A stretch of DNA of 64,000 nucleotides from Rubrivivax sp. (GCA_027490215.1 JAIXYO010000032.1:1-64000); one strand, 5' to 3'; counted from the stretch's first letter, positions 1 through 11,769 are shown. The notes: generated by a model from the sequence alone, not told the origin. Made by a program: numbers and translations.

Positions 1-555
<555 letters not shown>

Positions 556-587
556 TCAGCCTGCGACGAAAGTGAATCGCGTGCGAT

Positions 588-878
588 TTACTTTTCGACC
601 ACGGCGAACAGGTCTTCTTCGCGCATCACGAGCAGTTCGTCGCCATCGACCTTGGCGGTCTGGCCGCTGTACTTGCCGAACAGCACACGGTCACCGACCT
701 TGATGTTCAGGGCGATGAAATCGCCCTTCTCATTGCGCTTGCCAGGTCCTACGGCGAGCACTTCACCTTGATCGGGCTTCTCGGCGGCGGCGTCGGGGAT
801 GACGATGCCGGAGGCGGTCTTGGTTTCCTGTTCCACGCGCTTGACGATCACGCGATCGTTCAGAGGACGAAGTTTCAT
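588..878 (-). CDS. groS: Co-chaperonin GroES
   Basis: A 96-residue protein starting [14 protein letters not shown], the usual length for Cpn10. It has the mobile-loop region ([18 protein letters not shown]), the GKYSGQ segment and the end [13 protein letters not shown]. GroES caps the GroEL ring and closes the folding chamber. It is the first gene of the groES-groEL operon. The ATG at 878 is preceded by AAGGAGATG, which decides the start. Control by HrcA is indicated by the CIRCE element at 981-1007. Confidence 0.99.
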   Translation of the reverse strand: MKLRPLNDRVIVKRVEQETKTASGIVIPDAAAEKPDQGEVLAVGPGKRNEKGDFIALNIKVGDRVLFGKYSGQTAKVDGDELLVMREEDLFAVVEK

Positions 879-980
879 AGCATCTCCTTGAGGGATAAAA
901 ACCGGGTTTGATGTTTTTACGAGCAGGGACGGTTCGCCAAGGCTTCGCGTCCGACTGATTTGGCAGGGCCTGAATCGTCG

Positions 981-1007
981 TTAGCACTCAATGGACTCGA
1001 GTGCTAG
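981..1007. promoter_or_regulatory. CIRCE operator (HrcA binding site) of groES-groEL
   Basis: The sequence is TTAGCACTC, nine bases, then GAGTGCTAG. This matches the CIRCE consensus TTAGCACTC-N9-GAGTGCTAA at 17 of 18 arm positions. It lies just downstream of the -10 box of the groE promoter, where bound HrcA would block transcription. hrcA itself is not in the window. Confidence 0.95.
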
Positions 1008-1014
1008 CAAATAG

Positions 1015-1042
1015 ATTATAGGGACGATGAGCGGCAGTTCAA
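1015..1042 (-). promoter_or_regulatory. groE promoter, sigma70-like with heat-shock features
   Basis: Read on the minus strand, TTGAAC (1042-1037) is followed after 16 bases by TATAAT (1020-1015), a near-perfect sigma70 promoter. The same DNA also reads CCTTGAA, then about 14 bases, then CCCTATAAT, close to the sigma32 pattern CTTGAA / CCCATnT. The start point would fall at the edge of the CIRCE operator. Dual use by sigma70 and sigma32 is inferred. Confidence 0.8.
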
Positions 1043-1113
1043 GGGCCTGATCCGTTCGTTTTTCGCACAACCATGACGGCTCTGGCCGCCATGGTGCACA
1101 GGTCTTGTGCCGA

Positions 1114-1323
1114 TCAGTGCGACAAGGGTGCCGAGTTTTCGTCGGTGTCGTCCGGTGTCGTGCTGGACGCGACCCGGTAGTTCTCGCTTGCCCATGCGCC
1201 GAAATCGGCGTTCTTGCAGCGAGCGCTGCAAAAGGGGCGATTCGGGTTTGAACTCGCATAGACGCTGTCGCCGCCGCAACCGGGACAGCGGACGATGCGT
1301 TCGGACACTTTGGAGGTGCTCAC
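1114..1323 (-). CDS. yacG: DNA gyrase inhibitor YacG
   Basis: A 69-residue protein with one zinc-binding site: CPGC near the N terminus and FCSARC about 15 residues later (C-X2-C-X15-C-X3-C), followed by the family sequence KNADFGAWASENYRV. YacG binds the GyrB subunit and inhibits gyrase. The start is the GTG at 1323, overlapping the zapD stop as GTGA, so the two are translationally coupled. The acidic tail after the conserved core is typical. It is the last gene of the pilB-to-yacG run. Confidence 0.93.
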   Translation of the reverse strand: MSTSKVSERIVRCPGCGGDSVYASSNPNRPFCSARCKNADFGAWASENYRVASSTTPDDTDENSAPLSH

Positions 1324-2075
1324 GAGCACAAGGTCAGTTCGAAGCAGCCATCGCTGGTGTGCGGCCGCAGGCGGCCCTCTGCGTCTTGGCGCATCAGCCG
1401 CACCGACACCATCAGGCGGTGACCTGTGATCTCGGGCACCAGACCGCCGGTCGGATCCAGGCGCACCCGCATCAGGTGATAGGAGCGCCCTGTTGGTAGG
1501 CTTTGCTGGAATTGGCCGGCGATTGCATTCACTCGCTGCGGCACACCCGAGTCGCGCAGCAAGCCCAGGAGCACATTCAGCGCCTCGGCCAGTGGGAGCA
1601 GCAGCGCGATCCAGCGAGCGAGGTCGGCACGGCGTTCCGCGGGTTCGTGCTGCTGCCAGGCGTAGTAGGCGGGCAGATCGAACTCGCAGGTGCCGCCGGG
1701 AATGCTGATGCGGCTGCGGATGCTCATCAGCCATTCGTTGTTTGTGAGCGCGTGACCGGCCTTGCCAGGCAATTCGTTCAGACCGGTGTGGGCATGGTCG
1801 ATCTTCTCGATCACCTCATCGAGCGCCTTCTCCGAGATCGATGGGTTGCCGCGGTAGCTGTTGAGTTGGGACTTCTGCCGCTCGAGGTCTTTCAGGAGGT
1901 CGGACTTCAGATCGGCGCGCGAGGCGACCTCGATGATCTCGAACAGCGTGGCAATCGCATAGTGGTGATCGACCGCGGTGTCCCGGGTGGCCAATTGACC
2001 TAGCCGATCGAACAGGTGCTCCAGCCGAAGCATGGTGCGTATGCTCTCGTTGAACGGGTACTCGTAAAGGACCAA
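1320..2075 (-). CDS. zapD: Cell division protein ZapD (Z-ring associated)
   Basis: About 251 residues beginning VLYEYPFNESIRTMLRLEHLF, the conserved ZapD start, and containing LNELPGKAGHALTNNEWLMSI and a C-terminal beta-rich domain ending FELTLCS. ZapD crosslinks FtsZ filaments. I place the start at TTG 2075 because AAGGAAGG lies 4-5 bases upstream and the family starts just before LYEYPFNE; a TTG five codons earlier is possible. Usual length is about 250. It lies between coaE and yacG, the standard betaproteobacterial order. Confidence 0.92.
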   Translation of the reverse strand: MVLYEYPFNESIRTMLRLEHLFDRLGQLATRDTAVDHHYAIATLFEIIEVASRADLKSDLLKDLERQKSQLNSYRGNPSISEKALDEVIEKIDHAHTGLNELPGKAGHALTNNEWLMSIRSRISIPGGTCEFDLPAYYAWQQHEPAERRADLARWIALLLPLAEALNVLLGLLRDSGVPQRVNAIAGQFQQSLPTGRSYHLMRVRLDPTGGLVPEITGHRLMVSVRLMRQDAEGRLRPHTSDGCFELTLCS

Positions 2076-2142
2076 GAGGCCTTCCTTCAACGGCTGATGA
2101 AATGACGACAGGTGGGCGAGTCGGCGCGGCGGCCCAATTGTT

Positions 2143-2784
2143 TCACAGAGGTCCGACTCGGAGCGCGAGCCAGGTGCTCCACACGGTGGCAACCCGCTCG
2201 GCCAGCTCGCTGATTGAAACACCGTCGTTGAGGATCAGGTCATCGGCAATGGCGCGCCGCTGCTCTCGCGTCGCCTGCGCGGCGATCACGGCCCGAACCG
2301 ACGACTCAGCCCACCCGGAGCGCTGCACCACCCGCGTGATCTGGGTCGCCTCGCTGCAGTCGACGACCAGCACACGATGCACGCGACGCAGCCATTGCGG
2401 CGACTCAACCAGCAGTGGCACATCGAACACGATGACTGCCGAATTCGCCAGCAAGTCAGCCTCGCTCTCTGCGTTGACCAAGATCAGCGGATGCAGGAGC
2501 GCTTCCAGCCGGTGGCGGGCCGAGGGGTCCTCGAAAGCCAGGTCGCGCATCCGACGGCGGTCCAGCGCGCCGTGGGTGTCGATCATGGTGTCACCGAAGG
2601 CCTCACGTAGCAAAGGGATTGCTCGCCCGCCTGCGGCGGTCAACCGCCTCGAAATGGCGTCGGTGTCGACGATGCCAGCGCCATGCGCCGCCAGCATGCG
2701 CGCGACTGTGCTCTTGCCGCTGCCAATGCCGCCGGTCAGGCCGATGCGCAGCGGTTCAGCGGATCGCGGTGCGGGAACAGCCAT
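2143..2784 (-). CDS. coaE: Dephospho-CoA kinase
   Basis: About 213 residues. The Walker A motif is GLTGGIGSGKST, followed by the CoaE signature VDTDAISRRL and the lid region. It phosphorylates the 3' hydroxyl of dephospho-CoA, the last step of coenzyme A synthesis. It follows pilD closely on the same strand, as in many proteobacteria. The start is uncertain: ATG 2784 is chosen, but an in-frame GTG at 2805 would add seven residues and neither has a strong ribosome-binding site. Confidence 0.95.
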   Translation of the reverse strand: MAVPAPRSAEPLRIGLTGGIGSGKSTVARMLAAHGAGIVDTDAISRRLTAAGGRAIPLLREAFGDTMIDTHGALDRRRMRDLAFEDPSARHRLEALLHPLILVNAESEADLLANSAVIVFDVPLLVESPQWLRRVHRVLVVDCSEATQITRVVQRSGWAESSVRAVIAAQATREQRRAIADDLILNDGVSISELAERVATVWSTWLALRVGPL

Positions 2785-2814
2785 CTGGCAGGTGCCGACG
2801 CACACACTTGGCCA

Positions 2815-3666
2815 TCAGGCCCAGCCCAGCCAATCGAGGATGGTGGGCGAACCGATGAACAGCACTGCCAGCCCCGAGCCCGCCAGGAACGGGCCGAAGG
2901 GTACGTAGCGGCCTTCCCGCAGATTACTGGCGAGCTTCATGCCGATGCCGACGATCGCTCCGATCACCGACGCACCGAGCACCACGGGCAGCACCATCGA
3001 CATGCCTAGCCAGGCGCCCAGTGCGGCCAACAGCTTGAAGTCGCCGTGGCCCATGCCTTCCTTGCCGGTGGCAAGCTTGAACAGCCAGTACACCGACCAC
3101 AGCGACAGATAACCCGTCACAGCGCCCCAGACGGCGGAGGACAGCGGCACGGTCAGGCCGACGGCCGAGGCGATCAGGCCCCCCCACAGCAGTGGCAGCG
3201 TCAAGCTGTCAGGCAGCAGCGTGGTGTCCCAGTCAATACCGGCAAGGGCCACCAGCACTGCGGCAAAACCGCACCAGGCGAGGGTGGACGGATGCGCTCC
3301 CAAGCGCCAGGCGAGGCCTGCGAACAGCAGTGCCGTGATGAGTTCGAAGGCCGGGTAGCGCGGCGAAATGGTTGCCTTGCAGGCTGAGCATTTGCCGCCC
3401 AGTCGCAGGTAACTCAACACCGGGATGTTCTCGTGCCAAGCGATCTGATGGCCGCACGAGGGGCATCGAGAGCGCGGTGCAGACAGCGTGACTTCGGCCG
3501 GCACATCGACCTTCACTCCCAGCAGGTCGGCGCTGTCCAGTTTCCAGCTGCGCTCCAGCATCAAAGGCAGCCGGTGGATGACCACGTTCAGGAAACTGCC
3601 AATGCACAGCCCGACAAGCGCGAAGGTCCAGGGAGAAAAAAACGCTTCGATCAACAGCGTATCCAT
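2815..3666 (-). CDS. pilD: Type IV prepilin peptidase / N-methylase PilD
   Basis: 283 residues with about eight hydrophobic segments. After the first membrane segment (GLCIGSFLNVVIHRLP) comes a cytoplasmic zinc-binding domain with CPSC and CSAC pairs. The two catalytic aspartates of this aspartic protease family are in GIDWDTTLLPD and GMGHGDFKLLAALG. The enzyme cleaves the leader of type IV prepilins and methylates the new N terminus at the inner membrane. It is 9 bases downstream of pilC. Confidence 0.97.
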   Translation of the reverse strand: MDTLLIEAFFSPWTFALVGLCIGSFLNVVIHRLPLMLERSWKLDSADLLGVKVDVPAEVTLSAPRSRCPSCGHQIAWHENIPVLSYLRLGGKCSACKATISPRYPAFELITALLFAGLAWRLGAHPSTLAWCGFAAVLVALAGIDWDTTLLPDSLTLPLLWGGLIASAVGLTVPLSSAVWGAVTGYLSLWSVYWLFKLATGKEGMGHGDFKLLAALGAWLGMSMVLPVVLGASVIGAIVGIGMKLASNLREGRYVPFGPFLAGSGLAVLFIGSPTILDWLGWA

Positions 3667-3675
3667 CCCCTGGGA

Positions 3676-4896
3676 TCAGACCACCTGGCCGAGCTTGAAG
3701 ATGGGCAGATACATCGAGACCACGATGCCGCCGATCAATGTGCCCAGGATCACGATGATGAACGGCTCCATGAGGCTGGACAGTCCTTTCACCGCTTCAT
3801 CAACTTCGTCCTCGTAGAACTCAGCGGCCTTGCCCAGCATGGCGTCCAGCGAGCCGGACTCTTCACCGATCGAACACATCTGCAGCACCATGTTCGGGAA
3901 CACGCCGGTGGTCTGCATCGAGGTGGTCAGCGAAGCGCCGGTCGACACGTCCTTCTGAATTTGCTCTGTGGCTTCGGCGAAGACGGCGTTGCCCGAAGCA
4001 CCACCGACTGAATCGAGCGCCTCGACCAGCGGCACTCCGGCGGCAAACATGGTGGACAGCGTGCGCGTCCATCGCGCCACCGCCGATTTGTTGACCAACT
4101 CGCCAAACACCGGCACTTTCAGCAACAGACGGTCCATGGCCTTTTGCATCTTCTCGGAGCGCTTCCATGACTCGAGGAAGAAATAGGTGCCGCCGCCGAT
4201 GAAGCCGAAGATTGCCCACCAATACGTGACGAAGAACTCCGACATCCCGATCACCAGGAGCGTCGGTGCCGGCAAATCAGCGCCGAACGAGGTGAACACG
4301 TCCTTGAACGCCGGGATCACGAAGATCATGATCACCGCCAGCACCACGAAAGCCACCACCAGCACCGCGATCGGGTAGATCAAGGCCGACTTGATCTTGT
4401 TCTTGATCGCCATCGTCTTTTCCTGGTAGATGGCCAGGCGATCCAGCAGCGCTTCCAGGATACCGCCCGCCTCGCCGGCTTCGACGAGGTTGCAGTACAG
4501 CGCATCGAAGTGCAGCGGGTGCTTGCGAAACGCGGCCGACAGGCTCGTACCGGTCTCGACATCTGAGCGGATGTCGGTCAGCAGGCGGGTCAATCGCGGG
4601 TTCGGGCTCCCACGCGCCACGATGTCGAACGACTGGATCAGCGGCACACCGGCACGCATCATCGTGGACAACTGACGGGTGAAGATGGCGATGTCTTTTT
4701 GCTTGATCGCGCGGCCGCCACTGACGCGGCGCTTCTTGACCTTGGTGATCAGGATGCCCTGGCGGCGCAGACTGGCATTGACCATGGCCTCGCCGCCGGC
4801 GCGCATCTCACCTCGAACGATCTTGCCGTTCTTGTCCTTGCCTTCGTACTCGAAAACAATTTCTTTAGCGCGTGTTGCGGCCGCTGCAGTCGCCAT
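3676..4896 (-). CDS. pilC: Type IV pilus inner-membrane platform protein PilC
   Basis: 406 residues with two GspF-type domains. The first contains FTRQLSTMMRAGVPLIQSFD and the second WTRTLSTMFAAGVPLVEALD, a visible internal repeat. Three hydrophobic segments are near residues 175-200, 220-250 and at the end (IIVILGTLIGGIVVSMYLPI). PilC anchors the pilus assembly ATPase to the inner membrane. It lies between pilB and pilD, so the three probably form one transcript. Confidence 0.98.
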   Translation of the reverse strand: MATAAAATRAKEIVFEYEGKDKNGKIVRGEMRAGGEAMVNASLRRQGILITKVKKRRVSGGRAIKQKDIAIFTRQLSTMMRAGVPLIQSFDIVARGSPNPRLTRLLTDIRSDVETGTSLSAAFRKHPLHFDALYCNLVEAGEAGGILEALLDRLAIYQEKTMAIKNKIKSALIYPIAVLVVAFVVLAVIMIFVIPAFKDVFTSFGADLPAPTLLVIGMSEFFVTYWWAIFGFIGGGTYFFLESWKRSEKMQKAMDRLLLKVPVFGELVNKSAVARWTRTLSTMFAAGVPLVEALDSVGGASGNAVFAEATEQIQKDVSTGASLTTSMQTTGVFPNMVLQMCSIGEESGSLDAMLGKAAEFYEDEVDEAVKGLSSLMEPFIIVILGTLIGGIVVSMYLPIFKLGQVV

Positions 4897-4963
4897 GGTT
4901 CCTCCGGAACTCTCAATCCACCAATGTGCTTATCGGCAGGATTGTGGAGTTATTCATCGGTAA

Positions 4964-6682
4964 TCACTCGTTCGTACAAGCGATTACTTCTTCCAGCGTC
5001 GTCACGCCTGCCCGAACCTTGACCAAGCCGGATTGCCGCAGGTCGCGCACCCCCTCGCGTTGGGCCTGCTCAGCAATGTCGACGGCCGTGCCTTCGGTTA
5101 GGATGATCCGTTGGATTTCTTCAGTGATGGGCATCACTTGGTAAATGCCGACACGGCCCCGGTAGCCGTTTGAGCAAGCCGAGCAGCCCACCGCCCGGTA
5201 CGGCTTCCAGTTGCCGTTCAGGTCAGCCTCGGCGAATCCTGCCTTGATCAGGGCTTCTCTGGGGTATTCGGCCGGTGCCTTGCAACTCTCGCAGAGCTTG
5301 CGCGCCAACCGCTGGGCGGTGATAAGCAGCACGCTGGACGCGATGTTGAATGGTGCCACCCCCATGTTCAGCATGCGTGTCAGCGTGGTCGGCGCGTCAT
5401 TGGTGTGCAGAGTCGACATCACCATGTGGCCGGTTTGTGCTGCCTTGATGGCGATGTCGGCGGTTTCCAGATCACGGATCTCGCCGACCATGATGATGTC
5501 CGGATCCTGGCGCAGGAAGGACTTCAAGGCCACGGCGAAGTTCAGCCCCGCCTTGTCGTTCACATTGACCTGGTTGATGCCTGGGAGGTTGATTTCAGCC
5601 GGGTCTTCCACGGTGGAGATGTTGACGCCCGGCTGATTAAGGATGTTCAAGCACGTGTACAGAGACACCGTCTTGCCGGAGCCAGTCGGGCCGGTCACCA
5701 GGACCATGCCGTAGGGCCGCTGAATGCAATGCAACAGGCGGTCGCGTTCGATCTTCTCGTAGCCCAACGCCTCGATGCCCAGCTTGGCGCTGGATGCATC
5801 CAGGATCCGGATCACGATCTTTTCGCCAAACAGCGTTGGCAAGGTGCTGACGCGGAAATCGATGGCCTTGCTACCGAATTTCAGCTTCATCCGGCCGTCT
5901 TGTGGAACGCGCTTTTCGGCGATATCCAGCCGCGAGATCACCTTGATGCGCGACGACAGCTTGTCCTTGATGGCAATCGGCGGCTGTGTGATCTCGCGCA
6001 ATTCGCCATCCACACGGAAACGAACACGGTAGTGGTACTCGTACGGCTCGAAGTGCAGGTCAGAGGCGCGCGCGTTGATCGCGTCGATCAACATCTTCTG
6101 CAGGAAGCGCACCACTGGCGCATCCTCGACATCCGGCGTGGCTTCGGCAGTCTCTTGAGAGGTGACATCGTCGGTAACGTCGAACTCGAAGTCGCCGGAA
6201 GCCATCGACTCCAGGGTTTCTGTCGCACTGGTGCTGCTGGTTTCAACGATCTTCGACAGCTTGTCGTGCTCAACGATGACCCATTCAGGAGTCAGTTGTG
6301 TCGCGAACTTGATGCGCTCAACCGCCTCCTGGTCAGTGGGGTCGGCGCCACCGATGAACAGGCGCCCACCGCGTTTGCCCAGAACGACGATCTGGTACTG
6401 CGACGCCAGCTTGGTGTCGATGATGTTGCGTGGCAGTTTTTGCGCATCGACCGCATTCAGGTCCAGCAATGGCAGCGCGAGCGCAGAGGACAGCGTGTGC
6501 GCCAGATCGGCGGGAGATACCGCACCCGCAGCGATCACCGAGGCGACAAAACTGATTTTCTTGTCGCGGGCCGACTTGACCAGGCCCTCTGCGGTTTTCT
6601 CGTTCAGCTTGCCGGCGTGGACAAGAACCCGTGCCACGCCAGATAAGGCGGATTGAGGCGCTTCAGCGAGGGTGTCTGCCAT
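4964..6682 (-). CDS. pilB: Type IV pilus assembly ATPase PilB
   Basis: 572 residues. The N-terminal MshEN-type domain (about 1-150) is followed by the GspE/PilB ATPase core with Walker A GPTGSGKT at 331-338, the Walker B region DPDIIMVGEIRD, and HTNDAPTTLTRM. A C-terminal zinc-binding element has CESC and CSAC pairs. It powers pilus extension at the cytoplasmic face. It starts the pilB-pilC-pilD run; the 67-base gap before pilC is small enough for cotranscription. Confidence 0.98.
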   Translation of the reverse strand: MADTLAEAPQSALSGVARVLVHAGKLNEKTAEGLVKSARDKKISFVASVIAAGAVSPADLAHTLSSALALPLLDLNAVDAQKLPRNIIDTKLASQYQIVVLGKRGGRLFIGGADPTDQEAVERIKFATQLTPEWVIVEHDKLSKIVETSSTSATETLESMASGDFEFDVTDDVTSQETAEATPDVEDAPVVRFLQKMLIDAINARASDLHFEPYEYHYRVRFRVDGELREITQPPIAIKDKLSSRIKVISRLDIAEKRVPQDGRMKLKFGSKAIDFRVSTLPTLFGEKIVIRILDASSAKLGIEALGYEKIERDRLLHCIQRPYGMVLVTGPTGSGKTVSLYTCLNILNQPGVNISTVEDPAEINLPGINQVNVNDKAGLNFAVALKSFLRQDPDIIMVGEIRDLETADIAIKAAQTGHMVMSTLHTNDAPTTLTRMLNMGVAPFNIASSVLLITAQRLARKLCESCKAPAEYPREALIKAGFAEADLNGNWKPYRAVGCSACSNGYRGRVGIYQVMPITEEIQRIILTEGTAVDIAEQAQREGVRDLRQSGLVKVRAGVTTLEEVIACTNE

Positions 6683-6756
6683 TCAGTGCCCGGTGGTCGA
6701 ACGATCAACTGACAAATGGGCTTCGTTGAACGAGGCACAGCCCATGACCCAGAAAC

Positions 6757-6833
6757 TGGTCGGGGTGAGAGGATTCGAACCTCCGGCCTCTACGTCCCGA
6801 ACGTAGCGCTCTACCAGGCTAAGCTACACCCCG
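6757..6833 (-). tRNA. tRNA-Pro, anticodon CGG
   Basis: Seventy-seven bases including an encoded CCA. The acceptor stem pairs CGGGGTG (6833-6827) with CACCCCG (6767-6761). The anticodon arm is CTACG-TTCGGGA-CGTAG, giving anticodon CGG. The T arm carries GGTTCGAATCC. It begins 35 bases after ispB and no clear promoter is seen in between, so it may be made by read-through from ispB. Confidence 0.97.
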
Positions 6834-6868
6834 AATTCCTGTGTCTCAAGTGTTTTGTCGCGGAAATC

Positions 6869-7864
6869 TCAGGATGAGCGGTCGAGTGAACGTACGCACA
6901 AGTTTATCAGAGCGTCCCGATAAACCGACGGGCGCAATGCCTCCAGGCTTTGTTGCGCCAGATCGATTTGTTCACGAGCAGCATCGCGTGTCGCGTCGAT
7001 CGATCCGGTGCGGCGCACGACCTCAATGACCTCTGGCAGTCGCGCTACCTCGCCATTGAGGATCGCCTCCCTGATCATCTGCCGCTCCGAGGTGCTGCCG
7101 CGTTCCATGGCGAGGAGCAGGGGCAGGGTGGGTTTGCCTTCGCGCAAATCGTCCCCGACGTTCTTGCCCAGTTCGGCAGTGGTTCCCTCGTAGTCAAGCA
7201 AATCGTCGATCAGTTGGAACGCCGTACCCAACGATCGGCCGTAATCAGCGCAGGCCTCCTCGATCTCTGGCGGCGCTTCGGCCAGAACCGCTCCGAGCCG
7301 CGCGCTTGCCTCGAACAATTTTGCGGTCTTGAAGCGGATGACTTTGAGGTAATCGCTGACCTGCACATCCGGATCGTGCATGTTCATCAACTGCAACACT
7401 TCGCCCTCAGCAATGACGTTCGTTGCGTCGGACAGCACCTGTAAAACGCGCATGCGGTTCACCGACACCATCATCTGGAAAGCGCGCGAGTAGACGAAGT
7501 CGCCAACCAAAATGCTGGCTGCGTTGCCGAAGAGCGCGTTGGTAGTCTTTTTCCCTCGACGCAGTTCAGATTCGTCGACCACGTCGTCGTGCAGCAGGGT
7601 GGCGGTGTGGATGAACTCGACTGTCGCTGCCAACTCGAACCGTTCTGGGCCGCGGAAACCGAGCGCGTTTGAAAACAACAGCACAAGCAACGGCCGGACT
7701 CGTTTGCCGCCCGCTCCAGTGATGTAGCCGGCAATCTGATTGACGAGCGCGACCTGCGAGGCCAAACGCTGGGTGATGACCGCATCGACCTCCTGCAACT
7801 CCGCCTCCATCAGCCTCGGGGCTGCGGAGACGTCATCGGTGTATGCGTTGGGTTCGGCGCGCAC
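6869..7864 (-). CDS. ispB: Octaprenyl diphosphate synthase (polyprenyl synthetase)
   Basis: 331 residues from GTG 7864, preceded by AAAGG; an internal ATG at 7810 would give 313. It has GGKRVRPLL, the first aspartate-rich motif DDVVD at 93-97 and the second DDLLD near 218. The enzyme extends farnesyl diphosphate to make the quinone side chain. It is divergent from rplU, as in most proteobacteria. A -10-like TATAAT lies at 7896-7891. Confidence 0.95.
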   Translation of the reverse strand: MRAEPNAYTDDVSAAPRLMEAELQEVDAVITQRLASQVALVNQIAGYITGAGGKRVRPLLVLLFSNALGFRGPERFELAATVEFIHTATLLHDDVVDESELRRGKKTTNALFGNAASILVGDFVYSRAFQMMVSVNRMRVLQVLSDATNVIAEGEVLQLMNMHDPDVQVSDYLKVIRFKTAKLFEASARLGAVLAEAPPEIEEACADYGRSLGTAFQLIDDLLDYEGTTAELGKNVGDDLREGKPTLPLLLAMERGSTSERQMIREAILNGEVARLPEVIEVVRRTGSIDATRDAAREQIDLAQQSLEALRPSVYRDALINLCVRSLDRSS

Positions 7865-7956
7865 GCTGGCCTTTGTCGGGAAAGAGACGAATTATAGAAA
7901 TGAGGTGGATGCGCCGGAGGCTGCGTTTGCCCGCACCTGTCGATTCCAGCGCAAAC

Positions 7957-7976
7957 GCCTGAATTCAGGCTAGAAT
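7957..7976 (+). promoter_or_regulatory. Probable rplU promoter with a perfect 14-bp palindrome
   Basis: TAGAAT at 7971-7976 is a good -10 box, about 70 bases upstream of rplU. No clear -35 is visible. The palindrome GCCTGAATTCAGGC occupies 7957-7970, directly upstream of the -10, where a repressor could sit. Both elements are seen directly; the regulatory role is inferred. Confidence 0.5.
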
Positions 7977-8045
7977 CGTGGGCTACGCCAGATGCGGATA
8001 ATGCATGGTTGGCACGCAACAAAGAATCCAATCGAAAGGACTGAA

Positions 8046-8357
8046 ATGTACGCAGTCATCAAAACCGGCGGTAAGCAGTACCGGGTCGCTGCAGGCGAGA
8101 AGCTCAAAGTCGAGCAGATCGTCGCAGAGATCGGCCAGCAAATCACCATCGATCAGGTGCTGGCCGTAGGTAGCGGCGCGGACATGAAAGTCGGCAGCCC
8201 TCTTGTCTCTGGTGCGACGGTAGTCGCCACCGTGTTGGCCCAGGGGCGTCACGACAAGGTTCGCATCTTCAAGATGCGCCGCCGCAAGCACTACCAGAAG
8301 CGCCAAGGCCATCGTCAGGCCTTCACCGAAATCCAGATCAGCGCCGTCAACGCCTGA
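8046..8357 (+). CDS. rplU: 50S ribosomal protein L21
   Basis: 103 residues starting [14 protein letters not shown] and containing the L21 signature [17 protein letters not shown]21 binds 23S rRNA in the large subunit. The start at 8046 is set by GAAAGGA just upstream; the frame is open further upstream but without family similarity. It is followed 33 bases later by rpmA. Confidence 0.99.
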   Translation: MYAVIKTGGKQYRVAAGEKLKVEQIVAEIGQQITIDQVLAVGSGADMKVGSPLVSGATVVATVLAQGRHDKVRIFKMRRRKHYQKRQGHRQAFTEIQISAVNA

Positions 8358-8390
8358 GCTTGGTTGCTCTAGTTTTTTGAGGATTCAGTC

Positions 8391-8648
8391 ATGGCACAGA
8401 AAAAAGGCGGCGGTTCCACTCGCAACGGGCGCGATTCGCAGCCCAAGATGCTCGGCGTCAAGGCTTTCGGTGGTCAATCGATCCCCGCCGGCTCCATCAT
8501 CGTTCGTCAGCGCGGAACTCAGTTCCATCCTGGAACCAATGTGGGTGTTGGCAAGGATCACACGCTGTTTGCGCTCATCGACGGTGAGGTGGTTTTCGCT
8601 GTCAAGGGCCCGCGTAATCGGCGCACGGTGAGCATCAAGTCGCACTGA
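8391..8648 (+). CDS. rpmA: 50S ribosomal protein L27
   Basis: 85 residues starting [16 protein letters not shown], with the conserved [14 protein letters not shown] and [13 protein letters not shown]. The N-terminal tail of L27 reaches the peptidyl transferase centre. It is the second gene of rplU-rpmA and is followed by a terminator-like hairpin. Confidence 0.99.
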   Translation: MAQKKGGGSTRNGRDSQPKMLGVKAFGGQSIPAGSIIVRQRGTQFHPGTNVGVGKDHTLFALIDGEVVFAVKGPRNRRTVSIKSH

Positions 8649-8672
8649 CAGCGGCGATGGCGGACTCACGCG

Positions 8673-8703
8673 AGCCCCGGTTTGCCGGGGCTTTCGCATT
8701 TTT
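8673..8703 (+). terminator. Terminator-like hairpin after rpmA
   Basis: A perfect 8-bp stem AGCCCCGG-TTTG-CCGGGGCT (8673-8692) is followed by TTCGCATTTTTGG. The T run is short and displaced, so termination may be partial, allowing some read-through into obgE. Confidence 0.65.
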
Positions 8704-8770
8704 GGTGTGCCGTTTAATGTCGATCTTGTCTGAATCCGCCCACCCTGTATTTCGACTCAACAGCCCCTGA

Positions 8771-10962
<2,192 letters not shown>

Positions 10963-10985
10963 TTAATAAACATATCCAAAACATA

Positions 10986-11001
10986 AGCGGGCGAGCCCGC
11001 T
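10986..11001. terminator. Hairpin between convergent proB and rppH
   Basis: AGCGGGC-GA-GCCCGCT forms a 7-bp stem midway between the two stops. On the minus strand it is followed by TTATGTTTT, so it may end rppH transcripts. On the plus strand there is no T run. Confidence 0.4.
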
Positions 11002-11033
11002 GAAAATCAGCTTTCACCTCGTTTGACGGTAAC

Positions 11034-11630
11034 TTAAAGAGTATCTTCTTGATGCTTTGGAGGGGCATCCTCAGCGACTTGCGGCAAGTGCCCCTTGGCC
11101 TCGTTGGCTCGATCGGGTGAGGGCAACTCACCTCTCGCGAGGCGATTGGGTTGTGCCGGCCGCGGCAGGAAGCGTGACAGTTCCGTCAGGGCGTGCTGGT
11201 ACACCTCGCGCTTGAAGTCGATCACCACGTCCAGCGGTATCCAGTACTCGTTCCAGCGCCACGCATCGAACTCCGGGTGGCTGGTCGCGCGCAGGTTCAT
11301 GTCGCTGTCGCGACCGGTCAGTTGGAGCAGGAACCAGATCTGCTTTTGGCCACGATAGTGTCCGCGCGCTTCCCGGCGTATGAACCGGTCGGGCACCTCA
11401 TAGCGTAGCCAGTCTCGAGTACGGGCGAGGATGCGGACATGGTCCGTTGTCAGCCCCACTTCTTCGTGGAGCTCTCGGTACATCGCCTGCTCAGGCGTTT
11501 CACCGTGTTTGATTCCTCCCTGCGGGAACTGCCAAGAGTGCGTCCGGAGCCGTTTGCCCCAGAACACTTGGTTCCTCTGATTGAGCAGGACGATGCCGAC
11601 GTTGGGTCTGAACCCCTCACGGTCGAGCAT
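11034..11630 (-). CDS. rppH: RNA pyrophosphohydrolase (Nudix)
   Basis: 198 residues from ATG 11630 ([18 protein letters not shown]), which fits the family start; the frame is open upstream without similarity. The Nudix box [17 protein letters not shown] is followed by HEEVGL. The enzyme removes pyrophosphate from 5' ends of mRNA and so triggers decay. The C-terminal 40 residues are proline- and charge-rich. It is divergent from proS with 139 bases between starts. Confidence 0.96.
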   Translation of the reverse strand: MLDREGFRPNVGIVLLNQRNQVFWGKRLRTHSWQFPQGGIKHGETPEQAMYRELHEEVGLTTDHVRILARTRDWLRYEVPDRFIRREARGHYRGQKQIWFLLQLTGRDSDMNLRATSHPEFDAWRWNEYWIPLDVVIDFKREVYQHALTELSRFLPRPAQPNRLARGELPSPDRANEAKGHLPQVAEDAPPKHQEDTL

Positions 11631-11769
11631 AATGAACCCCAAATCTGTAATTGATTTGATTATTGCACCGCGCCGGCAATATGCAAACTCCCCGTCTGCA
11701 GGTTGTCTAACGACCGATCCGCTGAGCGGTGCCCAGTTCACACTCCATACAGCCCATGCGGCCCCACTG

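Noticed and set aside
5405-6646. A 413-codon open frame opposite pilB
   Set aside because: It is antisense to a clear PilB, without recognisable domains; long antisense frames are common at this GC content.
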